A DNA stretch of 64,000 nt, from NCBI GenBank assembly GCA_037833965.1, contig AP031356.1, positions 16,886,501 through 16,950,500 of the forward strand, read 5' to 3'. The notes beneath the pieces are model-generated. The model ran no database searches, was not told where the DNA came from, and worked only from the letters and a program-made list of their open reading frames with translations. Position 1 is the first letter of the stretch; the number at the start of each line of letters is the position of its first letter. The stretch is from Marchantia polymorpha subsp. ruderalis. Taxonomy: Eukaryota > Streptophyta > Marchantiopsida > Marchantiales > Marchantiaceae. A program made the translations under genes and the position numbers. Shown here piece by piece: positions 1 to 8,616 of this stretch.

Positions 1-302
1 GCTGCCAAACAGCACAATCCGCACCACCACCCTCGTCTTGTGATGTATGCAATTACAGTTCCCTTTGTTCAAATGCATCTTTTACCCAACACTTCCCGGT
101 TGGTGGACCGATTATACGTCAGCCTCAGTACCATTCGAGTGTTGAGCATCCTCTTGCTCACCACATGCCGGCATACATTTCAGCACAACCTACAGAAACT
201 GCCATCACTCAGCACAGAAGAGTCCCTGTGCATTTTTCAAACTGTCATGTCAACGAGTGTGCTCCGAAAGCAACAGTGGGTCGATACACACCACCACAAA
301 CG

Positions 303-488
303 ATGGCGACACGTAAGAAGTCGTGGCCGGGTAGAGAGACGAGCACTGCACCAAACATGTGCGGCGGCGGCGACAATAGCATGGCGGATTGCGACTCGGC
401 ACACAGGAAGCAGCAAGATAGTGGACTTGTCTGGCTCACTGGAGAAGAAATGAAGTACATCCGTGAGTTAAGGCTCTCCGTTGGGAAG
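303..488 (+). CDS. Exon 1 of the IQ-motif gene
   Basis: The ATG at 303 opens a 62-codon frame that ends in phase 0 at a good donor (AAG|GTGAGC). The frame starts MATRKKSWPG and ends ELRLSVGK. The same frame stays open to a second donor at 532 (CAG|GTATGA), so a longer exon cannot be excluded. The following intron to 1390 is the largest of the gene and could hide a further exon. Confidence 0.55.
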
Positions 489-3400
489 GTGAGCCATACT
501 TTGCACAATCTGAATCTGCCAAAAGCAGTCAGGTATGACTTTCCCATGAATTGAGTACGATGTAAAGCTTGCATCTGTTTAAATAAAAGTACTGCGACAA
601 CGGTTGTCGTCTTTTGTAATTGGATCGACGCCTATTTGTGAAGACTGCTATGGATGTAGAGGAGACTGACTCGAAGAAATTCTCATCGCCATGCAAAGTA
701 TAAGTCATATTACTGAGCTGTAGTTTCGTGAGACGACTGCAGTAGAGAAGAAGACAAGTAGTGTTCTCATATTGGTAGTATCCCGCGTCCGTCCCTGCAT
801 GTTACGGAAAAGAAATCATGGGAAATTGATCTGTTGAAGAGCAGCATCGTAGTACTGAAGTTGCGTTCGCTTCATGTCTCACATGAAGAGTCGTCGATCG
901 CCTAAAACTGCGGAGTATTGACTTGCATGGGTAAATTTGTAGAGAGATTCTGGGTCTTCGGTGTTGACAATAATCCAATGTACTGTTAAACGATCCGTGC
1001 CAAAAGAAATTGAAGTAACATCCTCTATAAGATTTGTGATTTCTTACTTTTATTTCTATCTATAACAACCATTGAGAATTCATTCCTACTTACCTAAAGA
1101 TACCTCTAGGATATATATTACTCAGACTTGGAGTTTCCATTTCACATTGTCGTCGTGAATGCTCCTTTCCGTTTATTCGCCAGGGTTCCCAGCTTCAATG
1201 AATCTTCAGGTGCTTTTTTCTGCATTTGGATGGTGAAAGAGATGACCGCGGTTTTACATACAGTGGAGAGCTTCACATGTGCAGTGAACATAGACTTTCT
1301 ATGAAGGGTAACAAACACCACATCTTACCATGTTATCACACTGTGGACATGTGCTTAACTGTCTGTTCTACCTTGAAATGGTCCCCTCAGGATAGCGCCA
1401 GGTCATTGGAGTGCTTGGCAGATCCAGAACCGAGTCTCATGATGTCTTATTCCAGCAATGCTGCCGGCATTCGTGAGGGCTCTTTCTACGCCGGAGGGAG
1501 CAACAATTCGCACGCGAGTAGCATCATTAGCAGATGCTCGAACTACTCAAATTGTACTTCACCTCGGCAAATACCTGAAGCACAAACTACGACGCATACG
1601 GTGATTACCTACCCTCAGAACCTTTTACTTCTAGTGCATGGAATAAGTAGATGAAAAGAAGAGATATGACATTCAGGAATGCTCATCAGTAGGCGCCTTC
1701 TCTGAGAAACAAACACGATTGAGAGAATTGTATCTGTATGGTGCCCCCTTGAAGCAATTTCGTCGGCCAAAACTCGAAATTTGCCACCTTTGGATCCAAC
1801 TTAGTAGTAGTCTGGAAGTCGGTAAGCCGGTGTCGGAACTGTTCAAGCCGTTGGATAAAGGTATAGTTCGAGGACTTGAATCCAAACCCCAATAGAATCA
1901 ACTTTTTCGTTGTTTCGTTAAGCAAAATCTCCTTCTCGTTCTCTGTTGGAGTACCGATGGGCCGTTTTGCCAGCTAATGAAGGATCTTGGCATATGAAGA
2001 AGCACAGTGAGCTGAGTTAATCAAACGAAAGAACGTCTTCAACCTTAGTTCACGATATCAGCAAGCAGGGTTTGGTGATTCAGGTAGAAGGCAACAGCAT
2101 GCATTCACAAACTTTTGGTGATAATATAATGGGAACAACTCAAGGGAATTGGAAATGGTAGACGCAGCTTCATAGTTGGGCACTTTCAACAAACTAACTT
2201 TGAAACAAGACCATCTGCAAAGTTGCAGGAGCCATGGGGCTGAGTGACTACTCAGCCCCATACTGCAACACACGCTCAAGTTAGCCAATGTTAAGGGCTC
2301 CACATTAGGTCTTACTTCTAAATCTGAGGCGAGCAACTATGTTTGCAGCGAGCAGACATTAGAGAAGGCCTTGAAAATCTCGCAGATTGTTCAGACGCTT
2401 CAAGTATCCCAATTGGCCATGGTCCTATGCCGAGGTTTGCACCTTCACCTGTACTAATCCTTGGTAAAACAATATGAAACTTATATCGACTATATATGGT
2501 TCACCCGAGCTGTCCGATCTGCGCCTGGTTGAGGTGAAATGTCAAATACCCTATTGTCTTCTGGTGCATGAAGCAGGAATTGACGCGTGACAGTCTATTG
2601 AAAAGATGGATCACATCAATGCAGAAAGCAGCAAGCATTATACAACGTGCTTGGCGAGCACTGATGAGGAGGAGAAGAGAGAAAGCTCCGTCCACAAAAG
2701 GACTTCCTAAAAACATGGAGGTAACGGATCTAAGCAGGACAACTTGAAAATGTCAGGTTCATGAAGCAACTAGAGGGATCTGCTTGGATGACTATTTACT
2801 ATTCTTGTTACCATAATTCGACATTCAAGTTCAACTCTGATCACCGATAAGAAGATTCCAACATCAAAGTCTGTCAGAACTAGATTTCAAATCTGGATTG
2901 TATACCTAAAAATTTCGACAGGAACGTCGTTAAAACTAGTCAGTTTAAGTCTTTTTTCCATCAAAGTTTCGTGCTGAAATGGGATGTATATATGCGCGTC
3001 TGGTGCACGGTGAAGATCCAAGAGTCGCGATAGTACATAATCATTATCAGCTGGTTCCTTGGTCTCTTGAGATTCGGGAAAGATCATGGTACGAAGTGCA
3101 TTAGACAACTCGGAACATTCCTCGAAAATAGGGCCTCTCTGGAATGACGCGTGATGTGTTTCGATACCAGCATACCAGACCTTCACTAAGCTCCTTCCGT
3201 TGGCAGGACTTCTATGAATTTATCAAAACAAGGCAGAGCTCCAAGAACTACCGTCCTCCTTCCTTTGGTGAGACCGCTTGGCAAATACTCACACCTGAAC
3301 TTGTGGATATTAAAATTAGAGCAAGCCTTTCCTCTTTGGGTCTTAGGCTGTAGATTCTGATTCACCTTCGTGTTTTGTATGCTTGAATTGATCATATTTC

Positions 3401-6400
3401 CACTGCAGATAATTTTGCGAAATCGGTGAAATGCATTCAAGCAAGAACGGAGGGAGTTCGAGTAAGGCGACGCTTGAAATCTCGCCGCTTGCAGCCCATT
3501 ATTATGGAAATCAAGGTTCAGTTGTCCCTAACGCTTTTTCAATTTTTCAAATATAAACCATCCCAGTCGTTTTTCTCCTTGCACGACCTTTGAAGGTACA
3601 CGGAAAACTCACTGGACGTGTAGAATACATGATAAACTTGTGAAGCATCAAACATTTCGGTTACTTAGCGTTCTGAATCCGAGGTCTTACAAAACAAGCA
3701 AAGCAGGAGATTCGAAGTCTTCTGCACGAAATGTCGGAGGAAGCAAATCGTGATACATCAGCTCCCTATCTCTACCCACAACTCTGCAGTCAGTTACAGC
3801 AGAAGATTTTGCAGTTGCATACAGCACTAACTGGTAAGCGGTACCTTCCTCATATACACGTAAATACACAAACCTTTGAACTTGTCATGTCCTGTCCTGT
3901 CAACACGGCTCTCAAAGAATTATGTTGAATGTGTCAGACAACACGATATTGCACGACTTTTGGGTGAGGGACTGCTATAATACAAGTCATACTCTAGAGA
4001 AAACAACAAAGCAGTGCGTTCCAGTCAGCTACCGATTAATTGAGAGTCATGCTATTGTATTCCTCTTTAAGAAAGATAGAAGACCCTGTTTGGGCTCAAA
4101 GTCCATCAAGTTCTCGATCTGAACTAATTTCAGTATTCCGTAGGTCCGCAAATGCAAGCTCGGTTTCTACTGAGACGGGGTCCAGGTACACCGTTGGTCT
4201 TATACACATCGAAAGCTCCAGCAGTAAGCGCAGTTGGTTCTGCGATCGCTCAAAAAGGTGGAGACAAGCATTGTCCCCAAATGCCAGGTTCTTTCCCACA
4301 ATCGCGAACTTCACACACTCAACCTGCCACGCCAAGAAAACAAGGATCGCGTGGTAAAGTTCGCCATCCCAACTCTTCGGCTGAGAATTCAGTGACAGAG
4401 CCACCTGAGAGTGCGAAACTACTCCCTTGGTACTTCCTGGCCCAGAGATCTCCATCGAAACCAATAAATGGGCGACGGTCCCCGACGGGATTCACCAGCA
4501 GTTTCCGTGAATCGCACATGACTAAAAAAGATTCAGAGGAAAAAATAGATTCCTCTTGTTCACAGGAGGCAAACAAGGTAACCTTGCCATATCGGCAAGT
4601 CCCACTAGAAGCAGGTACTTTCGAGGCAAAAATCAACGAAATCTATGAAGAGCAGCCGCTTACATTGATGCAAAGGACAAAACCGATTGACTTGTCATTT
4701 GATGAGATACCCATAGGGACAGCCAATGGAGGCATGTTCAGCGTGGACTTTGGATCTACTGTAGAAATTTCCAACAGACCGAAACGTCCTTTCCTGAAGC
4801 GCAAGTCCCTTATGATGGCCCCTCAAAAGCTTGACTGGTCCAAGGTTAGTAAACAGAGTATCGATAGTTCTCAAATTGAGAATTCTGCATCGAGTTTTCT
4901 TCTGAATTGAAATAAAAAATTGTCGTTTACCAGTAGGACCAAGTGCGCTGAAGAGGGAGGATTAAGTCATTTTCCATTTAATAGATTGATTCTTCAACTC
5001 TTTTCTGGCATCTCTGTCGAAATGGAATCTAGAGAATCAAATGACTCAAACATTAGGGCCTAGTAAATCGGACTCATTCCAGAGGTTGTAGGTACTACTA
5101 CAGTGCAGACTCTATTCTATCGAGTTCTATATCGAATATTTAAATTCGAGGTCTATTCCTCCTGATAACGCAGGTCAAACCAATGGTGAGCTCACGCCTG
5201 GAGCCGCAATTGCAGACCAAGCTCTCGTACTGTAGGCACACGAAAGCGGCCGATCGACCAGTAGCACCCTCGACTTCAAGACGAAAGAAGGTGCTTGTCA
5301 CATACTTCTTGACCATTGCATTTTGCTTCTTAGATGTTGTCACTTAATGATCATGGAGTCTGCCTCCCTGATATCTAGCCACTCAGCGGCAACTGAGAAG
5401 ACAAATGATGAACTCATCACATAGTCAAGTTTTGATTCTTGATAAAAGTGATGGGAGTGAAAACAAATGCCCAACACAGATCAAGGCACAACGGCAGAAA
5501 TGTATGTGTCACGCTGTGTCAGTCTTCGTCAACAAGTAGACGAACTCTTGTTGCTCCTACTAAAACTCCGTTCCGAATTCAACACATGCAGGAAAACTAC
5601 AGTCAAGTGAAAAGTCGCCTATTCAGTTATGAGGATAATGTGAGTCCCGGATCTTCCAGGGGGAATACGTGTAGGGCTCGTTACAACGAGCTAGATGAAG
5701 TTGACACATCGCCACGGTCACGAACAGGATCGATTGTCGAGGGAGCGTCCGACTCTGGCGATGTTACTCGACAAGTAGAATATCAAAGGCCAGCCAGTCC
5801 TGACTTGCTGCGTCTAAAGAGCCAAGTGCAAGCTGATACCGAATCAGAACTTGCCTTCAGGCGAGCCCAGGCTGCCATATCTGAGGTTAATATGGAGCCC
5901 ACTTACAGCTCTCGTTTTGACTCTGCCCGGTACCTACATAAGCTTGGAAACTCAGAGCAGGCAGCCAAGGATTCCTCGATGCAGTCAGCTCATCCAAGAA
6001 CGCAGAGAATCAGACTGCGTCTTATACCAGGATCTGAGGAAAGTGAACCCGGCAAGGTACTTGTACAAAAAATAGAGAACCAGGAGGAACAGATTCGAGA
6101 TTTGTGGCACGATCAGCGAATCGCGATGAAGAACCGAAGGCGGCAGAGTCATTCTCACAGATACGCAAGTTACCGAGATTCGTCGCAAGGCGATGCGCAG
6201 CTAACGAGCAAACTTGATGAATCCCGAAGGCCAAGCTCCCCCCCAGACCGAAGGGCACTAAAAGCCTTCGCGTCTAGCAAGGTAGAAGATATTGCAGTAG
6301 ATTTACTCTTGCGTGAATATAGTTTGTATCTATTTCGAAGTTAGATTCTTGAGAAGCCAATGCTAATCTCAAGGAAAAAAATCAGAAAAATGAGAACAGA

Positions 6401-7145
6401 ATTACCAGGCTGTCAGTGGTTGCTCTTTGATTGAAAAGCGCATCGAGAGTGAGGAGAGAAAAATTGCTATGGTGTCCAATGACAGCAGAGCTTTTCGGAG
6501 CCGCAACTCTGCCAGTTGTTTCCATCGGAGCAGATTATCAGAAAATGCGTCACTGAATCCTTCTTACAGTTCCTAGAATTCTCCAGGGTTTTGCAGTTAT
6601 CCTTATTATCCACCTATTTCATACATTGCTTTCAAATATAATTCTAAGGTTTTGCGGTTTTAATATCTGCAGATGGGCCTAGCTTCGAAGGAATTGGAAG
6701 AGATGTTTGAAAGGGTTATCGCTGCTAAATGCGGTACTACCTTCAACTATGAGAAATGTCAGCTGGGAGATATATGTCAGCATAAATTTGCAGTTTACAC
6801 TCCCACATATGGGCATTAGACATAGTACAGCTGGCTGCTAAGAAGTCTTTTGTTCTGCTTGTGGCCAGTCCCTCTCCCTCACAGGATTCTCCACCACAGG
6901 ACTGCTTGTGTCGTGTGATCACCATTCGAGGGTATTGGTATATGAAGGAGCACTGATCTATTTATCTAGCAGCGAAACATGCACTCAAACGAAATTTCAC
7001 AAGAGTTGGATTTTTGTCTTTCGCAGGGAGGAATATCACATTGAGTGACCTTTTTGAACAAACTCAGGTTGGCCCCGTTTCTAGAGACACCTCCAGGCTG
7101 ATTTCAGAGTTAACCCCACTCATCAAGGGCATCAAGTCGAAGTGA
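303..7145 (+). CDS. IQ-motif protein of unknown family, multi-exon gene
   Basis: I reconstructed this gene from exons whose GT-AG borders and reading phases fit. Proposed coding exons: 303-488, 1391-1600, 1677-1860, 2066-2117, 2256-2403, 2577-2720, 3207-3267, 3409-3515, 3707-3833, 4144-4844, 5174-5290, 5592-6281, then either 6409-6576 (TAG stop, about 964 aa) or 6409-6471 + 6673-6733 + 7027-7145 (TGA stop, about 989 aa). The ATG at 303 was chosen for its context (acgATGGCG); an in-frame ATG at 165 is possible. Two IQ motifs lie near residues 278-297 and 332-350, which by family knowledge suggests calmodulin or EF-hand light-chain binding. The rest is basic, rich in Ser and Arg, and probably largely disordered. 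No catalytic domain, signal peptide or membrane segment is visible. I do not recognise the family; a cytoskeletal or ciliary role would be a guess. The early exons (1-5) are less certain than exons 6-12. Confidence 0.72.
1391..1600 (+). CDS. Exon 2 of the IQ-motif gene
   Basis: A 70-codon, phase-0 exon lies between a pyrimidine-rich acceptor (cccctcag) and a GTGATT donor. It is rich in Ser and Asn (for example ASSIISRCSNYSN) and has no recognisable domain. Its phase fits the exons on both sides. Confidence 0.6.
1677..1860 (+). CDS. Exon 3 of the IQ-motif gene
   Basis: Acceptor attcag, phase 0 in and phase 1 out at AAAG|GTATAG. A shorter form ending at G|GTAAGC (1821) has the same phase and a better donor. 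The translation includes EKQTRLRELYLYGAPLKQF, a helix-like stretch with aromatic residues. A minus-strand frame overlaps this exon but shows no splice logic. Confidence 0.6.
2066..2117 (+). CDS. Small exon 4 of the IQ-motif gene (tentative)
   Basis: This short exon is needed to carry phase 1 from exon 3 to phase 2 into exon 5. The acceptor could be at 2065 or 2068; both keep the frame. The donor is TTTTG|GTGATA. The splice sites are weak, so this is the least certain exon. Confidence 0.35.
2256..2403 (+). CDS. Exon 5 of the IQ-motif gene
   Basis: Phase 2 in, phase 0 out at CAA|GTATCC. The frame reads KGSTLGLTSKSEASNYV and then EQTLEKALKISQIVQTLQ, a good amphipathic helix that leads straight into the IQ1 exon. 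The frame stays open past the proposed donor to 2434, so the end is inferred from phase compatibility with exon 6. Confidence 0.6.
2577..2720 (+). CDS. Exon 6 with IQ motif 1
   Basis: This 48-codon, phase-0 exon follows a pyrimidine-rich acceptor (gtcttctggtgcatgaagcag) that overrides an upstream in-frame TGA. It contains AASIIQRAWRALMRRRRE, a clear IQ motif (I-Q-x3-R-like core followed by basic residues). It ends ATGGAG|GTAACG. The IQ motif is the best functional clue in the gene. Confidence 0.8.
3207..3267 (+). CDS. Exon 7 of the IQ-motif gene
   Basis: Phase 0 in after tccgttggcag, phase 1 out at TTTG|GTGAGA. It encodes DFYEFIKTRQSSKNYRPPSF and splices in frame to the IQ2 exon, giving PPSF-DNFAKS across the junction. 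Confidence 0.7.
3409..3515 (+). CDS. Exon 8 with IQ-like motif 2
   Basis: Acceptor ttccactgcag, phase 1 in and phase 0 out at ATCAAG|GTTCAG. The translation includes SVKCIQARTEGVRVRRRLK, an IQ-like motif with a strong basic tail. It lies about 55 residues after IQ1, so the two motifs form a pair that could hold two calmodulin-like subunits. Confidence 0.72.
3707..3833 (+). CDS. Exon 9 of the IQ-motif gene
   Basis: Phase 0 in after aagcaaagcag, phase 1 out at a strong donor (ACTG|GTAAGC). It encodes a helix, EIRSLLHEMSEEANRD, then a second one with LCSQLQQKILQLHTAL. The leucine spacing suggests a short coiled coil next to the IQ pair. Confidence 0.75.
4144..4844 (+). CDS. Large exon 10 of the IQ-motif gene
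   Basis: Acceptor attccgtag, phase 1 in, giving T-G-P-Q-M-Q-A-R-F at the junction. The frame is open for 233 codons. The proposed donor is TCCAAG|GTTAGT at 4844, phase 0; without it the frame runs to a TGA at 4908. The product is basic, Ser/Pro-rich and low in hydrophobic residues apart from a more ordered stretch near LTLMQRTKPIDLSFDEIP. Confidence 0.75.
5174..5290 (+). CDS. Exon 11 of the IQ-motif gene
   Basis: A 39-codon, phase-0 exon between gataacgcag and AAGAAG|GTGCTT. It reads VKPMVSSRLEPQLQTKL and ends in the basic run TSRRKK. The phase matches both neighbours. Confidence 0.65.
5592..6281 (+). CDS. Large exon 12 of the IQ-motif gene
   Basis: A 230-codon open frame after acceptor aacacatgcag; it ends AGCAAG|GTAGAA in phase 0. 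It encodes a charged, Ser/Arg-rich segment that includes RRRQSHSHRYASYRDSS and a helix ELAFRRAQAAISE. No known domain is recognised. The composition matches exon 10, which supports one continuous protein. Confidence 0.75.
6409..6576 (+). CDS. Exon 13, possible terminal exon
   Basis: Acceptor gaattaccag, phase 0. It encodes AVSGCSLIEKRIESEERKIAM and continues with a Ser/Arg-rich tail to a TAG at 6574-6576. A phase-0 donor after the ATG codon (6471|GTGTCC) would instead join exon 14 in frame. Both ends look coding, so alternative 3' ends are possible. Confidence 0.6.
   Translation, partial: AVSGCSLIEKRIESEERKIAMVSNDSRAFRSRNSASCFHRSRLSENASLNPSYSS
6673..6733 (+). CDS. Exon 14 of the IQ-motif gene (alternative 3' part)
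   Basis: Acceptor aatatctgcag; the only open frame is MGLASKELEEMFERVIAAKC. The donor is TGCG|GTACTA, phase 1. It fits the next exon perfectly. Because it begins with ATG it could also be the first exon of a separate tiny gene, but I find that less likely. Confidence 0.5.
7027..7145 (+). CDS. Exon 15 of the IQ-motif gene with TGA stop
   Basis: Acceptor tgtctttcgcag, phase 1 in. It encodes RNITLSDLFEQTQVGPVSRD, then a leucine-containing helix, and ends KGIKSK-stop. The ordered character and perfect phase make it a credible true C-terminus. Confidence 0.55.
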
Positions 7146-8187
7146 ATTACCATTGAATGCGTGAATACGTAAGATGACGAAGTGTCTCGACTTGGCGCTT
7201 AACGATTGCTTTCGTTGCAGATGTGAAGACTCAGAGGTTGCCATCTACGGACTGATAGGTGTGAAGATCGCAAATAAGCAACCCGACCACCGTCTAAACC
7301 CCAACGAGCCAAAACACACCACGAGACTTGATCCAGCTTTTTGCAAACTCGAGATTTTTCTTTATTGAGGTGAACCAACTCTCCTACTTGAATGCCCTCG
7401 AGACATAGCCAGCGCTCCAGTGTAGGCACGGATTGTCAACATAATCACGTTAGTAAGAACTATCGCCTGGGGGAACCTAGTCACCTCCTCTTTGGATCTT
7501 ATGACCATCACAGCAGTTGTGTCTAATTGTAAAAAAATATCCTCAAGAATCCTATCAGAGGTTGTGTGATCCTACCTTATCCTTACCTTAGGTTGTATCT
7601 TCTTACATTGTATGAGCAGAATATGAAGTGAATCTTGAAGCAATTCTGATGGTCAATGTGGAAGAGCTCCAACGTCCGGTATACAGTTTCAAAAGAATGT
7701 AGCGGACTCAAGAGTGCTAGACTGGACATTTATCCTATCCACTAGACTCTTCCACATCTAATCACTCTTTTCAGACTCCGGTAGAGTCAACACTGTGAAT
7801 AGATGAAGATACATGAAGGCCCCAAGGCGGATCGCAAGGCATATTGGAATACGAAGAGACAACCATAATATTGGCAGAAACCCAGGACGGATGTCTTTCT
7901 AGCTGAGCTATTAGTTGTAGTAGCTCAGCTTTGAATTGTATGCTAGCTTCTTGTGGATGGTCTCACCAAATAAGTACACTCAGCTTATGGATCCATATGA
8001 TAACTCTGGAATCCCCTCCCTGCTTCTCCTCGTGACACCTTGAGCTCTTCTGAATGCAAGGACTGTGTATACGAGGATCATCAAATCAATTGGATCCTTG
8101 TTCAGTTAATGATCAGTTGACTGCAAACATAGATCCTCGGACTGCGAAGAGAAGAAGTTTTCAAACAATGTGTATAATCGCAAGCAT
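7146..8187. other. Intergenic, 3' side of the IQ-motif gene
   Basis: Presumably 3'UTR and spacer of the upstream gene. A 64-codon frame at 7174-7368 has no splice or family support. Nothing else stands out. Confidence 0.5.
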
Positions 8188-8616
8188 TCATTCATTTGTG
8201 CGCAGAAGGGCCGATGGAATCTGAACCGGAGGTTCTCTTGATTCAGTCCTGTTTAGAGGAGTTTGGGAGCCGATTCCGATAAGCTTCACGAAATACTGAT
8301 TGCTCTTCCCCAAGATTCGAAGCCAAGACATGTAAAGCCTGGAGAATTCTTGTATTGCTATGTTTTGGACTCGATCCTCAACTAGTGCGGAAGGATGGCA
8401 TTCGCCCACGACATAAGTCCATGTGTAAAATGTGCGATAAACTTTATCGGGTGTCATACGGTACAGGAAGTACTCGTAGTCGCAAGAAACATCGCTCCAA
8501 CGATTTGGAGCACTGAAAAGTTCGGTGTGCGCAAAATGAGAACTGCGCAGGCAAAATCTTTTCGAATCCGGTCCAGAATAATCAACGAAATCTTCACACT
8601 TCTGGGGAAAGTTCAT
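8188..8616 (-). CDS. Hypothetical protein, 142 codons, possibly an exon or relic
   Basis: An ATG-initiated minus-strand frame with balanced, protein-like composition: many aromatic residues (CDYEYFLYRM, FYTWTYVVGECH) and a plausible helix (IQEFSRLYMSWLRILG). This is unlike the low-complexity chance frames of the nearby GC-rich island. I do not recognise the family. The frame is also open a little upstream of the ATG, so it may be the last exon of a spliced gene; no clear upstream exon was found. It could be a fragment or pseudogene. Confidence 0.4.
   Translation of the reverse strand: MNFPQKCEDFVDYSGPDSKRFCLRSSHFAHTELFSAPNRWSDVSCDYEYFLYRMTPDKVYRTFYTWTYVVGECHPSALVEDRVQNIAIQEFSRLYMSWLRILGKSNQYFVKLIGIGSQTPLNRTESREPPVQIPSALLRTNE

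Noticed and set aside
4096..4464. 122-codon minus-strand frame opposite exon 10
   Set aside because: It is a shadow of the large plus-strand exon, whose splice phases match its neighbours.
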